The notes under the pieces: generated by a model
The model's input: only the letters and a program-made list of their open reading frames with translations
Database searches by the model: none
What the model was told of the DNA's origin: nothing
DNA from: Paracoccus sp. (in: a-proteobacteria)
GTDB lineage: Bacteria > Pseudomonadota > Alphaproteobacteria > Rhodobacterales > Rhodobacteraceae
NCBI RefSeq assembly: GCF_030604785.1
Contig: NZ_JAUVVF010000006.1
Location: 1 to 64,000 of the forward strand
Direction of reading: 5' to 3'
Length of the DNA: 64,000 nt
In this document: positions 39,043 to 48,197 of the stretch, in pieces
Layout of the letters: each line of letters opens with the position of its first letter
Position numbering within the stretch: position 1 is the first letter of the stretch
Program-made: the position numbers and the translations under genes

Positions 39043-39625
39043 GGGCGATGTCCCTCACGTTGAGAATGGCTGCTTCGGGGTCCGTCTTACTGGTAAAGGC
39101 TTCGTAGCGGAAATGCCAGTGCTTCGCGGCCTCGTCAGCCTCTTGTTGCCACCTGCGACCCTTCAGAAGCCACGCTTCGCCTTGGGGTGCGAGGTGGCGC
39201 TGCAGAAAGGGCAAAAGCTTGTCGAGAGGAGCAAGTGCGCGTGCCGACAGATAATCGGCATTCTGAGGCGACAGATCCTCAATACGGCACGCATGGACCG
39301 TCACCTTGGGCAGTGACAACTCGCGGATGACCGAGCGCAAGAATGCACATTTGCGCGAGTCACTTTCGACGAGGGAAACCCTCAGATCGCGATCTGCCCA
39401 AGCGGCTGCAAGAACGATACCGGGAAGGCCACCCCCGCTGCCGATATCCAACCAGTGGCCTTGTGGTTGCTCGACAAGTTCGGTCAATTGAAGGCAGTCA
39501 GCAAGGTGGCGCTGCTGTAGATCGTCCAGAGTGGACGGCGCCACAAGGTTGATCGCTGGATTCCATTTTCGGAGAAGCGCGCTGTAGATTTCGAGCCGTT
39601 CGCCTGTTTCACGTGAAACACTCAT
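39035..39625 (-). CDS. rsmG: 16S rRNA (guanine-N7) methyltransferase RsmG
   Basis: A 196-residue methyltransferase that modifies G527 of 16S rRNA. The SAM site is [19 protein letters not shown] near residues 58-76; [15 protein letters not shown] is motif II and [15 protein letters not shown] follows. The N-terminal MSVSRET codons carry a perfect parS site (39605-39620), so the sequence is under two constraints. It overlaps mnmG upstream by four bases. Confidence 0.96.
   Translation of the reverse strand: MSVSRETGERLEIYSALLRKWNPAINLVAPSTLDDLQQRHLADCLQLTELVEQPQGHWLDIGSGGGLPGIVLAAAWADRDLRVSLVESDSRKCAFLRSVIRELSLPKVTVHACRIEDLSPQNADYLSARALAPLDKLLPFLQRHLAPQGEAWLLKGRRWQQEADEAAKHWHFRYEAFTSKTDPEAAILNVRDIAHA
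39605..39620. other. parS: parS centromere site 1
   Basis: TGTTTCACGTGAAACA is a perfect 16-base palindrome identical to the bacterial parS consensus. It lies in the first codons of rsmG, 0.6 kb from parA and about 5 kb from the proposed oriC, where ParB is expected to load. Confidence 0.93.
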
Positions 39626-41496
39626 GCGCTCCGCGCCTTGACCGAGCGCTTGGCGGCGAGCAGCAGGACCGACAGCGCCGCTGGGGTCATGCCTTCGATT
39701 GCCGAAGCCTGCGCGAGTGTCGCTGGCCGCTGGTCTGACAACTTACGCGCCAGTTCCCCAGACAAGCTTCCAATGGTTGCATAGTCAAGCTCGGCCGGCA
39801 GGACGATCCCTTCATTCTGCCGAAGCGCCTCGATGTCGCGCTGCTGACGGTCCGTATATTGAGCATACATGGCGTCATTCCGCAATTGCTGCCATGTATC
39901 CGCGCCAATTTTCGGCAGGCCAGGGCAGAGCTGGTAGATCGTCGAAACATCCAGATCCTCCGAGCCCAGCAGCGTGAAAATCGAGCGGCGCTGTCCGTCC
40001 TGACGCTTCTCGATTCCGGCCTTTGAAAGTTCGTTCGGGCTGAACAGTGCAGCTTCAAGCGCGGCACGCGCGGAATCATAGCCTGATTGTCGTTCCTTGA
40101 AGGCCCGCTCCCTCTCGGCCGACACACATCCGATCTGGATCGCCTTGGGCGTAAGGCGTTGATCTGCGTTATCAGCACGAAGGGAAAGCCTGAACTCGGC
40201 GCGCGAGGTGAACATGCGATACGGTTCGGTTACGCCCTTGGTGACCAGATCATCCACCATGACGCCGATATAGCTGTCGGAGCGGCTGAACAAGACAGGG
40301 TCTGCCTGCCCTAAGGCTTCCCGCGCTGCGTTTAGGCCAGCGACGAGTCCTTGGGCTGCGGCTTCTTCATAACCTGTCGTTCCGTTGATCTGACCGGCGA
40401 GAAACAAGCCGGAGGCCGCCTTGACCGCCAAGCGGTGATCGAGGGCCCGCGGGTCCACATAGCTGTATTCCACCGCGTAACCCGGCTGAACAATCTCGGC
40501 CGCTTCCAGACCGCGGATTGAACGGACATAGGCGAGTTGGACGTCCTCGGGCAGCGAAGTGGAGATCCCGTTCGGATAGACAAGCGGCGAATCGATCCCC
40601 TCAGGTTCAAGAAAGACCTGGTGGGACTCCTTGTGCGCGAAGCGCGTCACCTTATCCTCGATCGAGGGACAATACCGAGGCCCCCGACCTGAGATATGCC
40701 CGCCATACATGGCAGAACGCCCGATATTCTCGCTGATGATGCGATGCGTTTCGGGATTGGTGTGAGTGATCGCGCAAGCGATCTGTGGCGCCTCCGGAGC
40801 TATGCTCAGGTACGAGAACAGCGACGGTTTATCGTCACCCGGCTGCTGCTCAAGCGCGTCCCAATCAATACTGTCGCGCAACAATCTGGGCGGAGTACCT
40901 GTCTTCAGGCGTCCAAGCGGCAGATTGAACTGGCGAAGGGAGTCAGCAAGCGGATTGGACGCCGCATCACCCCACCGGCCGGCGACACGGCTTTGATCCC
41001 CGATATGGATCCGGCCCTCAAGGAAGGTTCCGGTCGTCAAAATCGTAGCGCCGGACAGGACTTCGCCGAGGTTCGCCAAACGAACGCCGATCACACGCCG
41101 ACCTTCGGTGAACAGGGCGACAACCTCGTCCAGGACCAGTTCCAAACCCCGACACTCTGCCAGCTCACTAGCTGCGTGGCGCTGATACAGTGCGCGATCC
41201 ATCTGCGCCCGCGGACCTTGAACCGCAGGCCCCTTGCTGCGATTGAGCAACCTGAACTGGATTCCGGACTTGTCCGCGATCCTGCCCATCACACCATCGA
41301 ACGCATCGATCTCACGGACCAGATGGCCCTTCCCGAGGCCGCCGATAGCCGGGTTACAGGACAGCGTTCCCACATCTTCAGCGCGCATCGTCACCAGCGC
41401 GACACTCGCGCCAAGCCGCGCTGCAGCCGTTGCGGCCTCAAGGCCAGCATGGCCGGCGCCAACGACGACGACATCATAGTGTTTCACGTGGAACAC
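39622..41496 (-). CDS. mnmG: tRNA uridine-5-carboxymethylaminomethyl synthesis enzyme MnmG
   Basis: A 624-residue FAD protein that, with MnmE, modifies the wobble uridine (U34) of several tRNAs. [22 protein letters not shown] is the FAD-binding start; [20 protein letters not shown] and [13 protein letters not shown] are strongly conserved; [18 protein letters not shown] is the second FAD motif. The start is GTG; the first codons read MFHVKH because they encode parS site 2. MnmE ends two bases upstream. Confidence 0.97.
   Translation of the reverse strand: MFHVKHYDVVVVGAGHAGLEAATAAARLGASVALVTMRAEDVGTLSCNPAIGGLGKGHLVREIDAFDGVMGRIADKSGIQFRLLNRSKGPAVQGPRAQMDRALYQRHAASELAECRGLELVLDEVVALFTEGRRVIGVRLANLGEVLSGATILTTGTFLEGRIHIGDQSRVAGRWGDAASNPLADSLRQFNLPLGRLKTGTPPRLLRDSIDWDALEQQPGDDKPSLFSYLSIAPEAPQIACAITHTNPETHRIISENIGRSAMYGGHISGRGPRYCPSIEDKVTRFAHKESHQVFLEPEGIDSPLVYPNGISTSLPEDVQLAYVRSIRGLEAAEIVQPGYAVEYSYVDPRALDHRLAVKAASGLFLAGQINGTTGYEEAAAQGLVAGLNAAREALGQADPVLFSRSDSYIGVMVDDLVTKGVTEPYRMFTSRAEFRLSLRADNADQRLTPKAIQIGCVSAERERAFKERQSGYDSARAALEAALFSPNELSKAGIEKRQDGQRRSIFTLLGSEDLDVSTIYQLCPGLPKIGADTWQQLRNDAMYAQYTDRQQRDIEALRQNEGIVLPAELDYATIGSLSGELARKLSDQRPATLAQASAIEGMTPAALSVLLLAAKRSVKARSA
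41480..41495. other. parS: parS centromere site 2
   Basis: TGTTTCACGTGGAACA; its reverse complement TGTTCCACGTGAAACA fits the consensus TGTTNCACGTGAAACA exactly. It covers the start codons of mnmG, 1.86 kb from site 1. Confidence 0.85.
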
Positions 41497-41498
41497 TC

Positions 41499-42764
41499 CT
41501 ACTTCCCGATACAGAACGAGGCGAAGATGACATCTAGATAGTCCTCCGACCCGATTCGTCCAAGCAAACGATCAAGTGATGCGGCAGCCGCGCGTATGTG
41601 CTCTGCGGCCAATTCGGCAGGCTGCCCGGCGACAGAGTTCAGAGAATCGACAGCAAGCGCAATCTCCTGCCTCTGCCTGTCATGGCTGATCACGCCGGCC
41701 TGACTGACCCTTTGTCGCAGCCGGTCCGACAGCTCCGCCAACAGATCGTCCAGCCCATCTCCGGCTGCAGCGGAAATCATCAGCCCCGTTCCGCCGACAG
41801 AGAGATCGGCCTTGCTACGGACCAGCAGGTCGCCCTCCTGCCAAAGATCGTCAACCCTTCCGCCATCCGGGGACAGGTGGATGCGAAGATCCGCCAGACG
41901 CGCGCGATCTCGGGCTAGTCCGATTCCCATGGCTTCGATCGCGTCGCCTGCTTCCCTGAGGCCCGCAGTATCGAGGAAGGTCACCGCCAGACCATTCAGA
42001 TCGTACCGCATCTCGATCACATCGCGGGTCGTTCCGGCAATCTCCGAAACGAGGGCCACGGTGCGATCGGCGAGCCGGTTCATCAAGGTCGACTTGCCGG
42101 CATTGGGCGGCCCGATGATTGCCACCTCAAAGCCCAACCGGACTCGCTCGGCGGCCTGAAACCCTGCCAGCTCGCGCTGCAGCTCGACGATCAGCTGCCC
42201 GACCAGATCAAAGACTTCCGCCGGAACGTCGTCGGGAACATCCTCGTCGGCAAAATCAACGCTGGCCTCGATCAAGGCCCCTGCCCTGATCAGCTTCTCG
42301 CGCCAACCGACGGCGCGCTGCGCGAGTTCACCGCTCGCGGTCCGCATGGCGAGCTGGCGTTGCGCCTCGGTCTCGGCGGCCAGCAGATCGCCCAGACCTT
42401 CGACCTCGACCAGGTCCATCCGGCCGTTGAGCAAGGCGCGGCGTGAAAATTCACCGGCCTCAGCCAAGCGGGCGCCACCGCGCTCCAGGGCGCGAGCCAC
42501 CCGACGCACCACGACCGGAGCGCCGTGCAGATGCAGTTCGACACATTCCTCGCCGGTGAAGCTGGCCTTCTCGTCGAAACGGATCAGCATGGCCTGATCC
42601 AGAACCTCGCCATCCTCGACCAGGCGGCGCAGGTAAGTACGCCTCGCCTCGGGCAAGGCACCGCCAAGACGCTCGGCAAGCTGCCGCGCGCCGTTTCCGC
42701 TGATCCTTACAATGGAAACGCCACCCCGCCCGGGCGGAGTGGCTTCGGCATAGATCAGGTCCAT
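41499..42764 (-). CDS. mnmE: tRNA modification GTPase MnmE
   Basis: A 421-residue GTPase, partner of MnmG. Domains in order: N-terminal tetrahydrofolate-binding part ([20 protein letters not shown]), the helical domain, and an inserted G domain with P-loop GPPNAGKST, switch region [10 protein letters not shown] and DTAGLRE. The C-terminal FCIGK carries the catalytic cysteine motif. Somewhat shorter than E. coli MnmE (454). It lies 10 bases after rho and 2 before mnmG. Confidence 0.97.
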   Translation of the reverse strand: MDLIYAEATPPGRGGVSIVRISGNGARQLAERLGGALPEARRTYLRRLVEDGEVLDQAMLIRFDEKASFTGEECVELHLHGAPVVVRRVARALERGGARLAEAGEFSRRALLNGRMDLVEVEGLGDLLAAETEAQRQLAMRTASGELAQRAVGWREKLIRAGALIEASVDFADEDVPDDVPAEVFDLVGQLIVELQRELAGFQAAERVRLGFEVAIIGPPNAGKSTLMNRLADRTVALVSEIAGTTRDVIEMRYDLNGLAVTFLDTAGLREAGDAIEAMGIGLARDRARLADLRIHLSPDGGRVDDLWQEGDLLVRSKADLSVGGTGLMISAAAGDGLDDLLAELSDRLRQRVSQAGVISHDRQRQEIALAVDSLNSVAGQPAELAAEHIRAAAASLDRLLGRIGSEDYLDVIFASFCIGK

Positions 42765-42774
42765 TCCAGCCCCG

Positions 42775-44046
42775 TCAGGCGTTCATCGAATCGAAGAATT
42801 CACCATTACTCTTCGTCTGCTTCAACTTCGAAATCAGGAACTCGATCGCATCCGTCGTCCCCATCGGGTTCAGGATCCGCCGCAGCAGATAGGTCTTCTG
42901 CAGGTCCTTCGCATCGACCAGCAATTCTTCCTTCCGCGTGCCCGATTTCAGGATATCCATGGCCGGGAAAACGCGCTTGTCGGCGACCTTGCGGTCCAGA
43001 ACGATCTCGCTGTTGCCGGTGCCCTTGAATTCTTCAAAGATCACCTCGTCCATCCGCGATCCGGTGTCGATCAGCGCGGTCGCGATGATGGTCAGGCTGC
43101 CGCCTTCCTCGATGTTCCGCGCCGCACCAAAGAATCGCTTGGGCCGCTGCAACGCATTCGCGTCCACGCCACCCGTCAGAACCTTGCCCGAGCTGGGAAC
43201 CACGGTGTTGAACGCCCTACCAAGTCTTGTGATCGAATCGAGCAAAATCACAACATCTCGTTTATGCTCGACCAGACGCTTGGCCTTCTCGATCACCATC
43301 TCGGACACGGCGACGTGGCGGCTGGCCGGTTCGTCAAAGGTCGACGAGACGACCTCGCCCTTGACCGAACGCTGCATGTCGGTGACTTCCTCGGGCCGCT
43401 CGTCGATCAGCAGCACGATCAGGTAGCATTCCGGGTGATTGCGCTCGATCGAATGCGCGATGTTCTGCAGCAGCACCGTCTTGCCGGTGCGCGGAGGCGC
43501 CACGATCAGCGAACGCTGCCCCTTCCCGATCGGCGCCACCAGGTCGATGATCCGGGCGCTGCGATCCTTGATGGTCGGATCCTCGATCTCCATCTTCAGC
43601 CGCTCGTCGGGGTAAAGCGGCGTCAGGTTGTCAAAGGCCACCTTGTGACGCGCCTTCTCGGGATCCTCGAAATTGATCCGCTCGACCTTGGTCAGCGCGA
43701 AATAGCGCTCGTTCTCGCCCGGCGCGCGGATCACGCCTTCGACCGTGTCGCCGGTGCGCAGCGAATGCTGCCGGATCATGTCGGGGCTGACATAGATGTC
43801 GTCCGGGCCCGGCAGATAGTTCGCCTCGGTCGAGCGCAGGAACCCGAAACCGTCCTGGACGACCTCCAGCACGCCCTCGCCGCCGATTTCCCAGCCTTCC
43901 TCGGCATGCTCCTTCAGGATCGAGAACATCATCTCGCCCTTGCGCATGGTCGAGGCGTTCTCGATCTCCCATTCCTCGGCCATCGACAGCAGATCGGCCG
44001 GGCTCTTGGCCTTGAGGTCGGACAGGTTGAGGCGTTCTTCGGTCAT
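42775..44046 (-). CDS. rho: Transcription termination factor Rho
   Basis: A 423-residue hexameric RNA helicase that ends transcription. [19 protein letters not shown] is the N-terminal helix bundle, [22 protein letters not shown] the RNA-binding OB fold, and [12 protein letters not shown] the ATP P-loop; [13 protein letters not shown] is Walker B and [23 protein letters not shown] follows. The ATG is 44044-44046; a longer reading upstream has no family match. It starts the rho-mnmE-mnmG-rsmG-parA-parB run. Confidence 0.98.
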   Translation of the reverse strand: MTEERLNLSDLKAKSPADLLSMAEEWEIENASTMRKGEMMFSILKEHAEEGWEIGGEGVLEVVQDGFGFLRSTEANYLPGPDDIYVSPDMIRQHSLRTGDTVEGVIRAPGENERYFALTKVERINFEDPEKARHKVAFDNLTPLYPDERLKMEIEDPTIKDRSARIIDLVAPIGKGQRSLIVAPPRTGKTVLLQNIAHSIERNHPECYLIVLLIDERPEEVTDMQRSVKGEVVSSTFDEPASRHVAVSEMVIEKAKRLVEHKRDVVILLDSITRLGRAFNTVVPSSGKVLTGGVDANALQRPKRFFGAARNIEEGGSLTIIATALIDTGSRMDEVIFEEFKGTGNSEIVLDRKVADKRVFPAMDILKSGTRKEELLVDAKDLQKTYLLRRILNPMGTTDAIEFLISKLKQTKSNGEFFDSMNA

Positions 44047-44175
44047 GCGGCTGCAATCTTTCGCTGGCGCAGGCTCATGCCGCGCAAGGATGATGATCGT
44101 CGGAGAATCCCGCACCGGACGGCCGGGTTTGAGGCGGCACATACGCGCCATCCCCGCCCGAGTCAATCTTGGGCA

Positions 44176-44622
44176 TCAGAACTTGATGATCACGGCACTC
44201 ACGATCGCCACCATCAGCAGCGTCGGAACCTCGTTCATCATCCGGTAATGGCGCCCCTTCTTCGCCGCGCCCGCCTTCAGGCGCCGCGTCTCGCGCACGC
44301 ACCAGATGTGAAACGCCGTCATGCCCAGAACGCCGGCCGCCTTGACCCAAGGCCAGGCGAAGTCCCAGCCGACGATCCCCGGAACAGAAACCAGCGTCAG
44401 CCCGCTCAGCCATGTGGCGATCATCGCGGGACGCATGATCAGCCGCATCAGTTTGTCTTCCATGATCAGAAGGCTCGCCACCGGCTCGGCCTGACCGGCA
44501 TGGCGTTCCGAATGATAGACGAAAAGCCGGGGCAGATAGAACAGTGCCGCCATCCAGGCGATCACGGACATCACGTGAAACGCCTTCACGTAGGGATAGG
44601 TCAGCACAAGCCAGTCGAGCAT
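44176..44622 (-). CDS. hemJ: Protoporphyrinogen IX oxidase HemJ
   Basis: A 148-residue membrane protein of the HemJ family, which oxidises protoporphyrinogen IX to protoporphyrin IX in heme synthesis. Four predicted helices; the conserved histidine is in KAFHVMSVIAWMAALFYLPR and the conserved lysine region is in KLMRLIMRPAM and GRHYRMMNEVPTLL. AGAGG lies 6 bases before the ATG at 44620-44622. The gene flanks the proposed oriC on the left. Confidence 0.93.
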   Translation of the reverse strand: MLDWLVLTYPYVKAFHVMSVIAWMAALFYLPRLFVYHSERHAGQAEPVASLLIMEDKLMRLIMRPAMIATWLSGLTLVSVPGIVGWDFAWPWVKAAGVLGMTAFHIWCVRETRRLKAGAAKKGRHYRMMNEVPTLLMVAIVSAVIIKF

Positions 44623-45082
44623 CAGAGCCTCTTTCTTCTTCACTTAAATATAAGAAGGAAAGAAAAGGATGTTGTAGATGTAGGCCCTGTGCATAGCGGG
44701 ATTGCGGCAAAAGGCCCACGAAAATCCCCAGATCCACCTGATGTGGACAGCCCTTGCCAACGGCCGCCTTCTAGCAAAAAGATCTTTATATTTCAATAAC
44801 CAATCCTGTGGATAAGTTCGGGGATATTTTCCGGGGCGCCGGCCTGTCCACAGTTCGGCACGATCACCGTCCCGGGATGTCCACCTGTGGATCGCACGCA
44901 GCCGTTCCTGATTTGTCCGGGGCGGAATCCAGGCCCCTCGGCATCCGACCCGATTCCTGCCCATGATTCGACCCGATTCCCGCTCAGATTCGTCCACAGC
45001 CTGCGCCGTCCTTGCCACAGCGCGGGCTCTGTGCAGGGTCAGCAGGCTTTCTTCCTGCGCCGAAGCCGCTTAACCTGCGGAC
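44623..45082. other. oriC: Proposed chromosomal replication origin
   Basis: A 460-base gap without a credible gene, between divergent hemJ and aroE. One perfect DnaA box TGTGGATAA lies at 44807-44815 and near matches at 44688 (TGTGCATAG), 44742 (TGTGGACAG), 44844 (CTGTCCACA), 44886 (TGTGGATCG), 44990 (TCGTCCACA) and about 45011. An AT-rich stretch at 44771-44800 (AAAAAGATCTTTATATTTC) beside the perfect box is a candidate unwinding element; another is at 44643-44670. Five GANTC sites cluster at 44925-44991. Neighbouring rho, parAB, parS, aroE, coaE and dnaQ are the usual surroundings of alphaproteobacterial origins. Confidence 0.8.
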
Positions 45083-45952
45083 ATGTCAACACATTCAGAG
45101 CATGCGATGTCAGAAGAGGCCTCAATCCGGCACGCACCCCTGGCCGGAGTGATCGGACTACCGATCGCGCACTCCCGCTCGCCCCGGCTGCATGGTCACT
45201 GGCTTCGGCGCTATGGTCTGCCGGGTCACTACATCCCGATGCCCGTCCTGCCCGAGCATCTGGCCGAAGTGCTGCGGGTCCTGCCGCAGGCCGGCTTTGT
45301 CGGCCTCAATGTCACGATCCCGCACAAGGAAGCCGTGCTGACGCTGGCCGATACCGTGACGGATCGCGCGGCGCTGATCGGCGCGGCCAACACGTTGATC
45401 TTCCGCCCGGACGGCAAGATCCACGCCGACAACACCGACGGCTACGGCTTCATCGCCAATCTGCGCCAGAATGCGCCCGACTGGGCGCCCGAGGCCGGCC
45501 CCGCCGCGGTGATCGGCGCAGGCGGCGCTGCGCGTGCCGTCGTCGCCTCGCTGCTGGATTCCGGCGTTCCCGAACTTCGCATCGCCAACCGCACCCGGCT
45601 GCGCGCGGAACAGATCAAGGCCGAATTCGGCGCGCGTCTGGTCGTCTATGAATGGGCGCAACTGGGCAACATGCTGGACGGGGCCGCGACGGTGGTGAAT
45701 GCGACCTCTCTGGGGATGGAGGGCAAGCAGCCGCTTCGGGTGCCGCTGGATGCGCTGTCGCCCGACGCGCTGGTCACCGACCTCGTCTATACCCCGCTGA
45801 TGACCCCCCTTCTGACCGAGGCGCAGGAACGCGGCTGCCGCATCGTGGACGGGTTGGGCATGCTGCTGCATCAGGCTGCGCCGGGATTCGAGCGCTGGTT
45901 CGGCCACCGGCCCGAGATCGACGACGAGACCCGCCGGGTCGTTCTGGGATGA
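45083..45952 (+). CDS. aroE: Shikimate dehydrogenase
   Basis: A 289-residue NADPH enzyme that reduces 3-dehydroshikimate in aromatic amino-acid synthesis. LAGVIGLPIAHSRSPRLHGHW binds shikimate, NVTIPHKEAVL has the catalytic lysine, NTDGYGF the catalytic aspartate, and VIGAGGAARAVV binds NADP. The start may be the ATG at 45083 or, giving a more typical length, the in-frame ATG at 45107 (MSEEASIR). The stop overlaps coaE (ATGA). Confidence 0.96.
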   Translation: MSTHSEHAMSEEASIRHAPLAGVIGLPIAHSRSPRLHGHWLRRYGLPGHYIPMPVLPEHLAEVLRVLPQAGFVGLNVTIPHKEAVLTLADTVTDRAALIGAANTLIFRPDGKIHADNTDGYGFIANLRQNAPDWAPEAGPAAVIGAGGAARAVVASLLDSGVPELRIANRTRLRAEQIKAEFGARLVVYEWAQLGNMLDGAATVVNATSLGMEGKQPLRVPLDALSPDALVTDLVYTPLMTPLLTEAQERGCRIVDGLGMLLHQAAPGFERWFGHRPEIDDETRRVVLG

Positions 45953-46536
45953 GCTATCGTCTGGGGCTGACCGGCAGCATCGGCATGGGCAAATCCACGA
46001 CAGCCGCGATGTTCCGCGACCTTGGCCATCCGGTCTGGGACGCAGACGAGGCCGTGCACCGGCTCTATGCCCCGGGCGGCGCGGCGGTCGAGCCGATCCG
46101 GGCGGCCTTTCCCGGCTGCATCTCGGCCGGTGGCGTCGATCGCGGTCTGCTGAAACAGGCCTTGGCGGCCGATCCGGGCGCGCTGGCGCGGCTCGAGGCG
46201 ATCGTGCATCCGCTGGTGGCGGCGGACCGCGCCGCCTTCATCGCCGCCCATGCCTCGGCGCCGCTGGTCGTGCTCGACATCCCGCTTCTGTTCGAGACGG
46301 GCCGCGACCCCTCCCTCGACGGCGTCGCGGTCGTCTCGACCGATGCCGAGACGCAGCGCGCCCGTGTTCTGGCGCGGCCCGGGATGACGGCGCAGATGCT
46401 GGACATGATCCTGTCCCGTCAGATGCCTGACGCTGAAAAGCGCGCCCGCGCCGACTGGGTCATTCCGACCGACGACCTGCCCACCACCCGACAGGCCGTC
46501 CTGTCCCTGATCGAGGATATCCGTTCCCATGCGTGA
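45949..46536 (+). CDS. coaE: Dephospho-CoA kinase
   Basis: A 195-residue kinase for the last step of coenzyme A synthesis. The P-loop is LTGSIGMGKSTTA at residues 7-19, then VWDADEAVHRLY, HPLVAADR and VVLDIPLLFETG of the family, and a C-terminal helical part with RQMPDAEKRARADWVI. It overlaps aroE by four bases and dnaQ by eight. Confidence 0.96.
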   Translation: MSYRLGLTGSIGMGKSTTAAMFRDLGHPVWDADEAVHRLYAPGGAAVEPIRAAFPGCISAGGVDRGLLKQALAADPGALARLEAIVHPLVAADRAAFIAAHASAPLVVLDIPLLFETGRDPSLDGVAVVSTDAETQRARVLARPGMTAQMLDMILSRQMPDAEKRARADWVIPTDDLPTTRQAVLSLIEDIRSHA

Positions 46537-47230
46537 GATTGTCCTGGACACCGAAACCACCGGCTTCGAGGCCGAAGGCGACGACCGCATCGTCGAGATC
46601 GGCGCGCTGGAGCTGGTGAACCATCTGCCCACCGGCCGCACCTTCCACGTCTATATCAATCCCGAACGCGCCATGCCGAAAGAGGCATTCGAAGTTCATG
46701 GCCTGGGTGACGACTTCCTGCGCGACAAGCCGAAATTCGCGCAGATCGCCCGCGACTTTTTGGACTTCATCGGTGCGGATTCGCGTCTGGTCATCCACAA
46801 CGCGACCTTCGACATGCGCTTTCTCAACGCCGAGTTGACGCGGGCGGGTCATCCCGCGCTGCCGATGTCGCGCGCGCTGGACACGCTGGAGCTGGCGCGG
46901 CGGCGCTTTCCCGGCTCGCCCGCCACGCTGGACGCCCTGTGCCGGCGCTTCGGCGTGGACAATTCCGGCCGCGAACTGCACGGCGCGCTGCTGGATTCCG
47001 AATTGCTGGCCGAGGTCTATCTGGAACTGGTCGGCGGGCGTCAGCCCGACCTGGTTCTGGTCGGCCCCTCGGGCGGGCAGGCGGATGCCGCGGGTCCGCG
47101 CATGCAGCCCCGCGCGCAGCGCCCCCGCCCCCTGCCCCCGCGCCTGACCGAAGCCGAGGCCGAGGCTCATGCCGCCTTTGTCGGGAAGCTGGGCGAAGGG
47201 GCGGTCTGGCTGCGCTACAGCGACGCGTGA
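46529..47230 (+). CDS. dnaQ: DNA polymerase III epsilon subunit (proofreading exonuclease)
   Basis: A 233-residue 3' to 5' exonuclease. Exo I is VLDTETTGFE (residues 5-14), Exo II is IHNATFDMRFLN and Exo III-epsilon is ELHGALLDSELLAEVY. The proline-rich linker RPRPLPPRL leads to the C-terminal clamp/alpha-binding tail. The ATG lies within the coaE end. Its position next to the proposed origin is common in alphaproteobacteria. Confidence 0.96.
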   Translation: MREIVLDTETTGFEAEGDDRIVEIGALELVNHLPTGRTFHVYINPERAMPKEAFEVHGLGDDFLRDKPKFAQIARDFLDFIGADSRLVIHNATFDMRFLNAELTRAGHPALPMSRALDTLELARRRFPGSPATLDALCRRFGVDNSGRELHGALLDSELLAEVYLELVGGRQPDLVLVGPSGGQADAAGPRMQPRAQRPRPLPPRLTEAEAEAHAAFVGKLGEGAVWLRYSDA

Positions 47231-47294
47231 TACGGACGGCCATTGCGGCGCGGGCCCTTGTTCCTGCATGGTCGAAGAAACAGGGCAGGTGCCG

Positions 47295-48197
47295 ATGCTG
47301 ACGATGCTGCGCGAGTTCTGGTCGTTCTGGGCCGCCATCCTGGAAAGGATGGACAAGACCCACATGACGCTGATCGCGGCCGGCGTGGCCTTTTACGCCA
47401 TGTTCGCCGTCTTTCCCGGACTTGGCGCGATCATCGCGCTGTGGAGCCTGTGGTTCGATCCCGCCGTGGTGCTGACCTATCTGGACGTCGCGCATGAATT
47501 CATCCCCGGCGGCGCGGCCGAGATCGTCGACGATCAGGTCCTGTCCCTGACCGAGGGCGGCCAGACCGCCATCGGCTGGACCTCTTTCGTGTCGTTCCTG
47601 ATCGCCACGATTGCCGCCCGGGCCGGGGTGGATGCGCTTATCCGGGGACTGAACGCGGCTTACGGCGTGCGCGCGCATTCCACGATCTTCGGCTTCATGC
47701 TGGCCTATCTGCTGACGCTGGTGATCGTCGGCATTTCGCTGGCGGGCCTCGCCACCATCGTGATCGTGCCGATCCTCTTGAACTTCTTCGTCTTTGCGCC
47801 GGTGCGGGGGCTTCTTGTCACCGCTTTGCCCTGGGTCGGGATGTTCGCACTGGTCATCGTGACCATCGGCATCCTCTACCGCTACGGGCCGAACGTGAAG
47901 ACGCCGCGCACGCCCATCTTCACGGTGGGTGCGTTCTTTGCGGCGCTGCTCTGGTCGGCGGGCTCGATCGCCTTTTCGGCCTATCTGTCCAGCTTCAACA
48001 GCTACAACCGGATCTACGGCTCGATCGGGACGGTCGTGGCGCTGCTGATGTGGTTTTATCTGGCCGGCTTCTCGGTGCTGCTGGGCGCGCTGATCAATGT
48101 CGAGCGCGCCCGCAGGCGCCGGATGCGCGATGTGCGCGCCCTGCGCCGGCACGCCGATCCTGCCGGGCAGGACGGCGCATCCGGCGCCAAGGGCTGA
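47295..48197 (+). CDS. YihY/BrkB-family membrane protein
   Basis: A 300-residue inner-membrane protein with six predicted helices. HMTLIAAGVAFYAMFAVFPGLGAIIAL, the loop RILYRYGPN-like LYRYGPNVKTPRTPIFTVGA and YGSIGTVVALLMWFYLAGFSVLLGA are the family marks. Often annotated as virulence factor BrkB or RNase BN, but RNase activity is not supported for this family. The ATG at 47295 has GGCAGG before it; a start at 47268 is possible but lacks a ribosome site. Convergent with phyR with no gap. Confidence 0.87.
   Translation: MLTMLREFWSFWAAILERMDKTHMTLIAAGVAFYAMFAVFPGLGAIIALWSLWFDPAVVLTYLDVAHEFIPGGAAEIVDDQVLSLTEGGQTAIGWTSFVSFLIATIAARAGVDALIRGLNAAYGVRAHSTIFGFMLAYLLTLVIVGISLAGLATIVIVPILLNFFVFAPVRGLLVTALPWVGMFALVIVTIGILYRYGPNVKTPRTPIFTVGAFFAALLWSAGSIAFSAYLSSFNSYNRIYGSIGTVVALLMWFYLAGFSVLLGALINVERARRRRMRDVRALRRHADPAGQDGASGAKG

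Noticed and set aside
44568..44585. TCACGTGAAAC in hemJ as another parS
   Set aside because: Only one half of the palindrome matches; the left arm is wrong, so ParB loading is unlikely.
44644..45018. 124-codon minus-strand frame in the hemJ-aroE gap
   Set aside because: Composition is atypical for a protein of this genome, there is no family resemblance, and it overlaps the DnaA boxes and GANTC cluster that suggest oriC.
47169..47294. Longer N-terminus for the YihY protein
   Set aside because: It would lie inside dnaQ and has no ribosome site; the start at 47295 follows GGCAGG and matches the family N-terminus.
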